From NCBI GenBank assembly GCA_964623885.1, contig CAZUVM010000133.1, positions 1 to 35,003 of the forward strand: a stretch of DNA of 35,003 nucleotides, written 5' to 3'. The position numbers and the translations under genes are program-made. Of the stretch, positions 7,462 to 15,041 are shown piece after piece; position 1 is the stretch's first letter, and the number at the start of each line of letters is the position of its first letter. The DNA comes from CAZUVM01 sp964623885 (GTDB lineage: Bacteria; Verrucomicrobiota; Verrucomicrobiia; Limisphaerales; UBA8199). The notes under the pieces are model-generated. The model did not search any database and was not told the DNA's origin. It worked only from the letters and a program-made list of their open reading frames with translations.

Positions 7462-8889
7462 ATGGAAGTTCGCGCGATAGATTTCGTTGTTTCGGCTTGC
7501 GCCGGAGAATTGATGAGCGGTTCTCCGGCTGGCACAGTTTCGCGGGTTTGCACCGATTCCCGGCAGGCGCAATCCGGCGACTTGTTTGTCGCTTTGCGTG
7601 GCGAGCGATTCGACGCACACGACTTCATAAGCGAGGCAGCAAAGAAGGCTGCGGCGGTCGTCCTCGAACGTCGGTCGCTCAAGGACCGGCCACTCTCCGA
7701 GATCCGCACGGACAAATGCGCCGTTATCGCAGTTGATGACACTCGCGCCGCGCTCGGCCGCCTGGCGGGTGTTTATCGCAAGCAATTCCAGTTGCCGATT
7801 GCTGTGGTTGCCGGCTCCAATGGCAAGACCACAACGAAGGAACTGGTCGCTGCGGTTCTGCGTCAACGTCTGGTTACGTTGGCGAGCGAAGCCAGCTTCA
7901 ATAATGATATCGGCGTCCCTCTCACGTTGTTGTCGCTGCAACGCTCACATCAGGCAGCGGTGCTGGAGGCCGGCACCAATCATCCCGGCGAGTTGGCGCC
8001 TTTGGTGCGAACGATTCATCCCGATTACGGAATTCTGACAGGCATCGGGCGCGAGCACCTTGAGTTTTTCGGCGATCTGGACGGCGTTGCTGAGGAGGAA
8101 GGCTGGTTGGCGGAGCTTTTGCCCTCCCGAGGGAAGCTATTTCTCAATACCGATTCTGAATGGGCTGACCGGATCGCCCGGCGCACTCAGGCAACAGTGG
8201 TGCGTATCGGCTCGTCCGAAGAGAGTCATTGGCGGCTGGTCGCGGCGCGCCTGGAAAAGCAGGGAACGATGTTCCGCGTCGAAGCACCGCAGGCCGATTT
8301 GGCCGGCGAATACCGAGTTCGTCTGATTGGAAAGCACCAGGCGCTCAATGCCGTTTTTGCCTTGGCGCTAGGCGCGGAGCTCGGATTGAGCAGATCGGAA
8401 ATCGAACAAGGCCTGCTCGAGTGCAAACCTGCTAAGATGCGAATGCAGCTCTGGACGACGTCGGGCGTGCAGGTGCTGGATGATTGCTACAATGCTAACG
8501 CCGACTCCATGCTGGTGGCCCTGGCGACCCTGCGCGAACTCCCGTGCCGTGGGCGCCGTGTCGCCGTGCTGGGCGATATGGCGGAACAGGGTCCGCACTC
8601 TCCCGCGGCTCACCACGAGGTCGGCCGTCGCGCTGCCGAGTCGGGCGTCGGCCAGCTCTTTGCGGTCGGCAAGATGGCTCCCCTGGTCGCCAGCGCGGCG
8701 CGCGATGCCGGATTGACTCGCGTCTTAGAGTTTGCGGACGTCGAGACTGCAGCTTCCGCCGTGAAGCAGTTTGTTCGCGAGGGTGACCTCGTCCTGCTGA
8801 AGGCTTCGCGCTCCAGCCGCCTCGAGCGAATCGGCGAGTCCCTCCGCGCCGGTGAAAAAAAAGTTGAGTCGGAAGTTATGCCAAGGTGA
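7462..8889 (+). CDS. murF: UDP-MurNAc-tripeptide:D-Ala-D-Ala ligase MurF
   Basis: MurF adds D-Ala-D-Ala to the UDP-MurNAc-tripeptide, using ATP, in the cytoplasm. From ATG 7462 (GGTGG upstream; TTG 7450 is an alternative) it has 475 residues. Motifs are the substrate-domain TDSRQAQSGDLFVALRGERFDAHDF, the P-loop GSNGKTTT at 118-125, FNNDIGVPLTLL, EAGTNHPGEL, GREHLEFFGDLDGV, DDCYNANADSM and VLGDMAEQG. Oddity: the Lys that is carbamylated in characterised MurF (…VAxxKGE) aligns with Glu213 here (VAEEEGW). Glu could substitute for the carbamate's negative charge (inference). The stop overlaps the upstream GTG of mraY. Confidence 0.93.
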   Translation: MEVRAIDFVVSACAGELMSGSPAGTVSRVCTDSRQAQSGDLFVALRGERFDAHDFISEAAKKAAAVVLERRSLKDRPLSEIRTDKCAVIAVDDTRAALGRLAGVYRKQFQLPIAVVAGSNGKTTTKELVAAVLRQRLVTLASEASFNNDIGVPLTLLSLQRSHQAAVLEAGTNHPGELAPLVRTIHPDYGILTGIGREHLEFFGDLDGVAEEEGWLAELLPSRGKLFLNTDSEWADRIARRTQATVVRIGSSEESHWRLVAARLEKQGTMFRVEAPQADLAGEYRVRLIGKHQALNAVFALALGAELGLSRSEIEQGLLECKPAKMRMQLWTTSGVQVLDDCYNANADSMLVALATLRELPCRGRRVAVLGDMAEQGPHSPAAHHEVGRRAAESGVGQLFAVGKMAPLVASAARDAGLTRVLEFADVETAASAVKQFVREGDLVLLKASRSSRLERIGESLRAGEKKVESEVMPR

Positions 8890-8903
8890 CATGGAACCCA
8901 GCG

Positions 8904-10052
8904 ATGCTTTATTACCTGACTCAAAACTTACTGAACTGGTCGGCAGGGACGGTCTGGGCCGAACGGCTTTCCGCTCTGCGCTTGTTCCGTTACATCACTT
9001 TCCGCAGCGCGGGCGCAGCCTTAACTGCGCTGGTGTTGAGCCTCGCCCTCGGACCCCGTGTGATTGCCTGGCTGAAACAACTGAAGTTCGGGCAGGAGTA
9101 CCTCGACAAAGCCGAAACCGCCGGCGACATGAGGGCCCGACTGCTCAGCAAAAAGGGAACACCGACTATGGGAGGCATCCTCATTGTCCTGGCCCTAAAT
9201 CTCACGACCCTGCTTTGGGCGCAATGGAATGCACTCGTGGAACTAACACTGCTCTCGGTGGTCGTCCTGACCGGCCTCGGATTTTATGACGATTACGCCA
9301 AAATCATCGAGCAGTCGGGTGGCGGCGCCAAATCGCAAGTCAAACTTTGGGTCCAATCGGCGCTGGCTTTGTTTATTGGCCTTTATCTATGGCGAGTGCC
9401 GGCCACCAGCAAACTGATCACTGACATCATGGTGCCCTTTTACAAATATCCCGTCGCCACCAGCGCCGGCTTGGCTGGATTAGTGCTGACGGCGCTTACC
9501 ATTGTCGGCAGCTCCAATGCCGTCAACTTGACCGACGGCCTGGATGGCCTCGCCATTGGCTGCACACTTATTGTTTGCGCGGTGTTCGTCGTCCTTACCT
9601 ACGTGGCGGGCGACAAAATTGTCGCCGAGCATTTGCTGATTCCACATGTGCCGGGCGCGGGAGAGTTGACCGTGTTTTGCTCCGCCATGATTGGCGCCGG
9701 ACTGGGGTTCCTTTGGTACAATTGTCACCCCGCGCAGATGTTCATGGGAGATACAGGTTCGCTTGCGCTGGGCGGCGCTTTGGGAATTATTGCTGTCCTT
9801 ATCCACCAGCCCCTGGTCCTGGTGCTGGCCGGCGGAGTTTTCGTAATGGAAGCCGGCTCCGTCATCCTGCAAACGTCCTGGTTCCGCTTCACTCGTCGCC
9901 GTTATGGAGCGGGGCGGCGAATCTTCCTTATGGCGCCCCTGCATCATCATTTCGAGAAGAAAGGTTGGTACGAATCCCAGGTGGTGATGCGCTTTTACAT
10001 TTTGGGGATTCTCTGCGCCCTGGTTGCGCTCAGCACTTTGAAAATTCGGTAA
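8904..10052 (+). CDS. mraY: Phospho-N-acetylmuramoyl-pentapeptide transferase MraY
   Basis: MraY transfers phospho-MurNAc-pentapeptide to undecaprenyl phosphate, making lipid I at the inner membrane. It is a polytopic protein of about 10 helices, 382 residues from ATG 8904; this start gives the family-typical MLYYL N-terminus. An upstream GTG at 8886 would overlap the murF stop (GTGA) and add six residues. Signatures are KKGTPTMGGILI, GFYDDYAK with the catalytic Asp pair, NLTDGLDGLA, FMGDTGSLALGG and the PLHHHFEKKGW loop. Nothing is missing among the motifs I can see. Confidence 0.95.
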   Translation: MLYYLTQNLLNWSAGTVWAERLSALRLFRYITFRSAGAALTALVLSLALGPRVIAWLKQLKFGQEYLDKAETAGDMRARLLSKKGTPTMGGILIVLALNLTTLLWAQWNALVELTLLSVVVLTGLGFYDDYAKIIEQSGGGAKSQVKLWVQSALALFIGLYLWRVPATSKLITDIMVPFYKYPVATSAGLAGLVLTALTIVGSSNAVNLTDGLDGLAIGCTLIVCAVFVVLTYVAGDKIVAEHLLIPHVPGAGELTVFCSAMIGAGLGFLWYNCHPAQMFMGDTGSLALGGALGIIAVLIHQPLVLVLAGGVFVMEAGSVILQTSWFRFTRRRYGAGRRIFLMAPLHHHFEKKGWYESQVVMRFYILGILCALVALSTLKIR

Positions 10053-10079
10053 ACGCGTTCGTAACAGCGTGCGCGCTTG

Positions 10080-11498
10080 ATGTTAAACGTGACTGACAAA
10101 AACGTTCTGGTTCTCGGTCTGGATGCTCGCGGCCTTGCCGCCGCTGAATTGTTAATTCGGCATGGCGCGCGTGTCGCGGCCATGGATACTGCGCTGCACC
10201 CTGCCGGCTCCGCGCAGCTCGAAACCCTGCGCGCCGGCCGAGCCGAGCTTTTCCTTGGTGAAAGTTCTGTGCCAGACCGTGATTTTGAGTTCGCCGTGTT
10301 GAGCCCGGAAATGCCCCTCGCCAGCCCTTTGCTTCAGGGCGTGTTGCGGCGGCGTGTGCCGATTATCGGCGAGCTCGAATTGGGCTATCGCCAGGCCCAA
10401 TGCCTGAGCCTCGCCGTCGCCGGCACCAACGGCAAAAGCACGACGGCCGAATTGATCGCGCGTGTTCTTGCGAACGCTCATCGCCAGGCGGTTATCGTGG
10501 GTGATTCCGATCGGCCCGCTTGCGCCATTCAACCGCAGGCCCGCGATCTCGATTTCATGATCTTCCAGGCCGATGCGCGCCAGCTTGAGCGCACGGAATA
10601 TTTTCGTCCGGCCGTGGCGGTATTGCTGAATCTGGCGCCGGTTCCTGCTGAAGTTTATCCCAGTCGCGAACAATACATCCGCGCTTGCGCCAGTCTCTTC
10701 CGCAATCAGCAGACCTTCGACTGGGCGATTATTCAAAGCGAAGCGCTCGCCCATTTGCGCGAGCTTGACCTGCCCGTTCCGGCGAAGGTCATTACTTTCA
10801 GTGCAACTGACTCTACGGCGGATTTGCACCTCGACCGCGGTTTGCTTATCAGCCGACTCAATAATTGGTCCGGACCTTTGCTGGACATGGACCACTGCCA
10901 GCTCCGTGGTCCACACAATGCGGAGAACCTGATGGCCGCGCTCGCGGTCGGCCATGCCCTGCGTATTCCGCTCGACAGCATGACGGAGCCGCTCAAGACC
11001 TTCCCCGCCGGTGCCCATCGCTGTCAGTTAGTCGCCGAAATCAATGGGGTTCAGTTCATCAACGACGCTAAAGCCGCCAATCTGGATGCCTTGCACAAGG
11101 CCCTTTTGGCCGCCCGCTCAGTTCCCGCTGGACCAGCCAATATCTTCCTTATCGCCGGTGGTCGAGATGAAGCTTTGGACTTTCACGATCTCGGCCCCAC
11201 GCTCTCGCGGCGCGCCAAACGTGCCTTTCTGCTTGGCCCCGCCGCCGAAAAAATTCGCGCCGCCTGGAGCCTTTTTACTCCTTGCACTGTCGCGTCCTCG
11301 CTGGTAGAAGCTCTTCGGGAAGCGGTGCAGTCCGCGGGTTCGGGCGATGTAGTTTTGTTTTCACCGGCGTGCTCGAGCCTTGATGAGTTCCGTAGTTACC
11401 AGCAAGCCGGCGAAAGATTTTGTGCAGCCGTGAAATCAATAACTAGGGGTGCCGATGGCGGCGACCCCAATATACATGGTAAAACTGTGGCTATTTGA
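10080..11498 (+). CDS. murD: MurD-type ligase with altered metal-site residues
   Basis: By position and architecture this is UDP-MurNAc-L-Ala:D-Glu ligase. Its 472 residues include an N-terminal Rossmann domain (KNVLVLGLDARGLAAAELL, MDT uracil-binding motif), the P-loop GTNGKSTT, GPHNAENLMAALAVG, HRCQL, FINDAKAANLDAL, IAGGRDEALDF and LFSPACSSLDEF. Compared with E. coli MurD, three catalytic positions differ: Glu157 aligns with Gln163, His183 of the DHMDRY motif with Pro189, and carbamylated Lys198 with Cys203. The ELSSFQLE block reads FQADARQLE. The ATP and C-terminal motifs are intact. It may be a divergent active enzyme or a degenerate copy. The start is ATG 10080; TTG 10077 is immediately before it. 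Confidence 0.85.
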   Translation: MLNVTDKNVLVLGLDARGLAAAELLIRHGARVAAMDTALHPAGSAQLETLRAGRAELFLGESSVPDRDFEFAVLSPEMPLASPLLQGVLRRRVPIIGELELGYRQAQCLSLAVAGTNGKSTTAELIARVLANAHRQAVIVGDSDRPACAIQPQARDLDFMIFQADARQLERTEYFRPAVAVLLNLAPVPAEVYPSREQYIRACASLFRNQQTFDWAIIQSEALAHLRELDLPVPAKVITFSATDSTADLHLDRGLLISRLNNWSGPLLDMDHCQLRGPHNAENLMAALAVGHALRIPLDSMTEPLKTFPAGAHRCQLVAEINGVQFINDAKAANLDALHKALLAARSVPAGPANIFLIAGGRDEALDFHDLGPTLSRRAKRAFLLGPAAEKIRAAWSLFTPCTVASSLVEALREAVQSAGSGDVVLFSPACSSLDEFRSYQQAGERFCAAVKSITRGADGGDPNIHGKTVAI

Positions 11499-11539
11499 AA
11501 ATGAAACATAGCCGCAGCCGTAACCACGCCAATTTGCTC

Positions 11540-11564
11540 CGGGTTTTTTTGAGGAAAAAACCCG
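11540..11564. terminator. A/T-rich perfect hairpin between murD and LysM gene
   Basis: CGGGTTTTTT (11540-11549) pairs with AAAAAACCCG (11555-11564) over 10 bp around a 5-base loop. It has no T-run after the 3' arm, so it is not a textbook terminator. It could be an attenuator or a processing site. It is the only strong inverted repeat in the 126-bp gap. Confidence 0.4.
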
Positions 11565-11624
11565 AGGCAAAACTAACCGCAAAGCCTCAATCATTAATTA
11601 GAAACTTAAATAGCTTACCACAAC

Positions 11625-12317
11625 ATGAATAATCCTAGCCCTCTCCTGCCGCAAGGCTCCCTCCTGGAGCAAAAAGATAAAGGACGAGCCCGGGTCAAAA
11701 TCGCTGTTTTCGTCGTTCTCGCCATCCATGGCATCGGCTTGCTTGCTTTGCTCATGCAAGGCTGCAAGAAGGAACCCGATACCACGTCGACTGCCGACCA
11801 GGCCACCAATACCACACAGGCTGCCATCGAACCACCGGCTCCTCCCACCAATGACACCAATGTGGCGACCATGCCGGCTACGAACGTGGTCCCGGAGCCT
11901 GTAACTCCTCCCGTCCCGCCCCCAATGCCAACTGAATACAAGGTCGTTCAAGGAGACACATTCAGCACTATCGCCAAGAAGTTTCACATTTCCGTCAACG
12001 CCCTCATGGCAGCTAATCCGGGCACGGAACCGACGAAGCTGCAAATCGGTCAAACTCTACATGTGCCGCCTCCGGCCGCAGCCACCCCGAGCACGACCTC
12101 TACCGCCGCCGTCCCCGATATGGCCGCCGGCGAATCAACCTACACGGTAAAGTCGGGCGATACACTGACCTCCATTGCCGCTCAATACAAAGTGACAGTG
12201 AAGGCCCTCCGGTCAGCCAATAATTTGACCACGGATAAGATTCGCGTTGGACAAAAGCTCAAGATTCCTGCCAAACCGGATAGCGGAACAAACGGGACCG
12301 CTTCGACTGCCAAATGA
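11625..12317 (+). CDS. Membrane-anchored protein with two LysM domains
   Basis: LysM domains bind GlcNAc-containing glycans such as peptidoglycan. The 230-residue protein has a 24-residue basic N-tail, one hydrophobic segment (about 25-45, VKIAVFVVLAIHGIGLLALL) ending in MQGCKK, a Thr/Pro/Ala-rich linker, then LysM 1 (about 103-146, YKVVQGDTFSTIAKKFHISV) and LysM 2 (about 167-210, YTVKSGDTLTSIAAQYKV). The Cys after the hydrophobic segment could be lipidated, but Met at -3 is poor for a lipobox. It is inserted between murD and ftsW, which suggests a wall-binding role at the division site (inference). Confidence 0.88.
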   Translation: MNNPSPLLPQGSLLEQKDKGRARVKIAVFVVLAIHGIGLLALLMQGCKKEPDTTSTADQATNTTQAAIEPPAPPTNDTNVATMPATNVVPEPVTPPVPPPMPTEYKVVQGDTFSTIAKKFHISVNALMAANPGTEPTKLQIGQTLHVPPPAAATPSTTSTAAVPDMAAGESTYTVKSGDTLTSIAAQYKVTVKALRSANNLTTDKIRVGQKLKIPAKPDSGTNGTASTAK

Positions 12318-12526
12318 TCTTTGCGCGGCCGGGTATCCTCACCCCGGCAGTGCAGTGGGTTGCTGACTTGGGCTCGCCGGTTGCAGGCATGATGTGCGTT
12401 GCGGTGACAGAATTATTTTGTAAAAGCCGTCAGCCGTGTTGGCCGTCTCATGACGGTCACGATGCGCGCTTGAGAACTGCGGCGACAAAGACATTATTCC
12501 AGGACGTCGTTGTGCAACCGCCATGA
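12314..12526 (+). CDS. Possible 70-residue protein tiled between LysM gene and ftsW
   Basis: This frame starts at an ATGA overlap with the LysM stop (12314-12317) and ends at a second ATGA overlap with the ftsW start (12523-12526), so it exactly fills the gap. No protein family is recognised: the product has five Cys/Trp-type residues scattered in a mixed sequence and a weakly hydrophobic stretch near residues 10-32. No ribosome-binding site is visible, so expression would depend on coupling. It may be a chance frame. Confidence 0.35.
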   Translation: MIFARPGILTPAVQWVADLGSPVAGMMCVAVTELFCKSRQPCWPSHDGHDARLRTAATKTLFQDVVVQPP

Positions 12527-13725
12527 GACTTGCTGTTCCGCTCCTGGTTTTCTGTGTGGCGGCGCTCCTGGCGCTGGGGATGGTGATGCTCTACAGCGCA
12601 AGCATGGATCAGGTTGGAGCGCACTATTTCATAGTCCAACTCTTGTGGGCAGTTCTTGGCATTGCGGTTTGCACTATTACCGCGGCCTTGGATTATCGCT
12701 GGCTGCGAAAATTAGCGATCCCCTTGCTGATTATTGGCCTGCTAATGTTAAGCCTGGTTTTTGTGCATGGCATCGGCATTCGCCGTAACGGCGCAACACG
12801 CTGGGTCGGTTTCCATAACACCTCGTTGTTTCAGCCCTCGGAATTTGCCAAGTTTGCGCTCATCGTTGCCCTGGCCTGGTACGGCGAGAGATTCCAACGA
12901 CAGATGCCCGGCTGGAAACGTGGCATTCTTATTCCCGGCGTAATGATTGCCGCTGTGTTGGGATTGATTTTCCGCGAACCGGACCGCGGCACCACGATCC
13001 TTTTGGCCAGCGTGAGCGGCGCTATGCTCGTGCTTGCCGGGGCCAGGTGGCGGTACATTGTCCCGCCTGTGCTGGCTGGCATCGGCGCGCTGGCGATCTC
13101 AATCTGGCACGACCCGATGCGCATCCGCAGAATCTTCGCCTGGCTATATCTGGAGGAGAACAAATCGGGCGTTGGCTACCAGGCTTATCAGGCCATGCTG
13201 GCCTTGGGCTCCGGGGGTTGGACCGGCCTTGGCCTGGGCAACTCACGCCAGAAGCTGGGCTTCGTGCCCGAGCGTCATACTGATTTTATTTTTTCGATCA
13301 TTGGCGAAGAACTCGGATTGATCGCGACGCTGCTCATTATTATTGCCTTTGTGATCGTCGTCCTGTGCGGGCTATACATTGCCATGAAAGCGCCGGATCC
13401 GTTCGGTTTCTTGCTGGGCTCCGGCATTGCGTTTTTGATCGGACTGCAAGCTTTCATCAATATCGGAGTGGTCACCAGCGCGTTGCCGAACAAAGGGCTC
13501 CCCCTGCCGTTCATCAGTTACGGCGGATCAAACCTGCTCATGATGCTGACCAGCGTTGGTGTGTTGCTGAGTATTTCACGTTTTGCGCGCAGGCAGGACC
13601 AGGAACTTGGTGGAGAGGAATCTATCAAACGCCGCTGGTCAGGCTCGAAAGAGAATCCTTTTGCAAATCCACAGCCGGAAGGTCGGACCGCCAGGTCCCT
13701 CTGCTGCCCTTGGCAGACTGCATGA
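12523..13725 (+). CDS. ftsW: Septal peptidoglycan glycosyltransferase FtsW (SEDS family)
   Basis: FtsW polymerises lipid II glycan strands at the septum together with the FtsI transpeptidase. The 400-residue protein has about 10 membrane helices. SEDS signatures are NGATRWVGF, QPSEFAKFALIVALAWY, REPDRGTTILLA, YQAYQAMLALGSGGWTGLGL, the PERHTDFIFSIIGEELGL segment, and ALPNKGLPLPFISYGGSNLL. A polar, Arg/Ser-rich cytoplasmic tail of about 45 residues follows the last helix. The stop overlaps the murG start by ATGA. Confidence 0.94.
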   Translation: MRLAVPLLVFCVAALLALGMVMLYSASMDQVGAHYFIVQLLWAVLGIAVCTITAALDYRWLRKLAIPLLIIGLLMLSLVFVHGIGIRRNGATRWVGFHNTSLFQPSEFAKFALIVALAWYGERFQRQMPGWKRGILIPGVMIAAVLGLIFREPDRGTTILLASVSGAMLVLAGARWRYIVPPVLAGIGALAISIWHDPMRIRRIFAWLYLEENKSGVGYQAYQAMLALGSGGWTGLGLGNSRQKLGFVPERHTDFIFSIIGEELGLIATLLIIIAFVIVVLCGLYIAMKAPDPFGFLLGSGIAFLIGLQAFINIGVVTSALPNKGLPLPFISYGGSNLLMMLTSVGVLLSISRFARRQDQELGGEESIKRRWSGSKENPFANPQPEGRTARSLCCPWQTA

Positions 13726-15041
13726 CTCAGGCTGCTCCATCCTCCATTTCTATCGCTATCGCCTGCGGCGGCACCGGCGGCCATCTTTTTCCTGGACTGG
13801 CAGTAGCGGACTGCCTGATTCGGCGCGGTTGCAAAGTGACCTTGCTGATTTCCCCTAAAGCGGTGGACCAGCAAGCACTCAAGAACGTTACGGGCTACGA
13901 AGTAGTAACTTTGCCCGCCATTGGATTGACCCGCGGTCATCGCCTGGCTTTTGCTTTGGCCCTCCTTCGTTCTTATCGCGCAGCTCGAAAGCATTTCAAA
14001 TCCATCCCTCCCCGCGCTGTTTTGGCCATGGGCGGATTTACAGCCGCGCCGCCCCTGGTGGCCGGCAAGCGAATGGGAGCGGCTTCTTTCCTGCACGAAT
14101 CGAACACGATCCCCGGACGCGCAAATCGGTGGCTTTCACGTTTGGTGAATGGAGCATTTGTGGGTTTTCCAACGGCGGCGGAGCATTTGCATAACCCCAA
14201 TGTGATCGTCACCGGCACTCCGGTGCGCAGGCAATTCCGATCGCCAGACGCTGCGGTTTGCCGACAGGCTCTGGGCCTCGATCCTCAACGACCGGTGGTT
14301 CTAGTGATGGGAGGCAGTCAGGGTGCTCATGCCATCAATGCGCTCTTGATGCAGAGCTTGCCGATGCTCGCTGAGGGCGGGCGTGATTGGCAGTGGCTGC
14401 ATCTGACCGGGTCGGCGGATCTGGAAACCGTAAAGGCCGCCTACGCTTCCGCCAATCGCCGAGCCGCCGTCCACTCGTTTCTCAACGAGATGGGTCTCGC
14501 GTTGGGTGCCGCTACTGCGGCGATCAGCCGGGCGGGCGCTTCGTCACTGGCCGAGTTTGCTGCTTTGCGCTTGCCGGCGATCCTGATCCCGTACCCCGCC
14601 GCAACCGACAATCATCAATATTACAACGCCTGTGCCTTTGCCCAGAGTGGAGCGGCATCCATTCTCGAACAGCAGCAGGCTACCCCGAACGCGCTCGCTC
14701 ACCTGCTGAGCCCCTTGATGATGGATCAGGCCGCGCGAACTAAAATGCAGGCGGCCCTGGCGCAATGGCACACCCCGGACGCCGCCGAACGCATTGCCGC
14801 CAGCATTTTAACCGCAATCGACGTTCCTTGCGCTGGGGCTGCGCCGGCACACCAGGAGCAGCCCGCGCGGACAATTTCATCGAATTCCGGCGAACAGAAA
14901 ACCGGCCTTTCGACTCAGCTACTGCTGGCGCTGCGTCCTGGGCTTGGTCGGCCGCCTGCGGACTTGAATCCTGGCGCTGCGATGCCCGCGGCTGCGCCGT
15001 CGTTCCTCAAGGCGGCTGAAGCCGCTGTGTTTGAGTCATGA
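13722..15041 (+). CDS. murG: MurG N-acetylglucosaminyltransferase with C-terminal extension
   Basis: MurG adds GlcNAc to lipid I to make lipid II at the cytoplasmic face of the membrane. It has 439 residues from ATG 13722 (ATGA overlap with ftsW); the frame is open further upstream but lies inside ftsW. Motifs are the first-domain ACGGTGGHLFPGLAVAD, MGGFTAAPPL, ESNTIPGRANRWL, MGGSQGAHAINALL, SRAGASSLAEFAALRLPAIL and PYPAATDNHQYYNA. Normal MurG ends near residue 366. Here about 73 extra Ala/Pro/Ser-rich residues follow, ending over a small hairpin (15006-15035). The tail lies exactly where murC would usually follow. Confidence 0.93.
   Translation: MTQAAPSSISIAIACGGTGGHLFPGLAVADCLIRRGCKVTLLISPKAVDQQALKNVTGYEVVTLPAIGLTRGHRLAFALALLRSYRAARKHFKSIPPRAVLAMGGFTAAPPLVAGKRMGAASFLHESNTIPGRANRWLSRLVNGAFVGFPTAAEHLHNPNVIVTGTPVRRQFRSPDAAVCRQALGLDPQRPVVLVMGGSQGAHAINALLMQSLPMLAEGGRDWQWLHLTGSADLETVKAAYASANRRAAVHSFLNEMGLALGAATAAISRAGASSLAEFAALRLPAILIPYPAATDNHQYYNACAFAQSGAASILEQQQATPNALAHLLSPLMMDQAARTKMQAALAQWHTPDAAERIAASILTAIDVPCAGAAPAHQEQPARTISSNSGEQKTGLSTQLLLALRPGLGRPPADLNPGAAMPAAAPSFLKAAEAAVFES

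Noticed and set aside
10152..11018. 288-codon minus frame opposite murD
   Set aside because: It is a shadow of murD with no recognisable domain.
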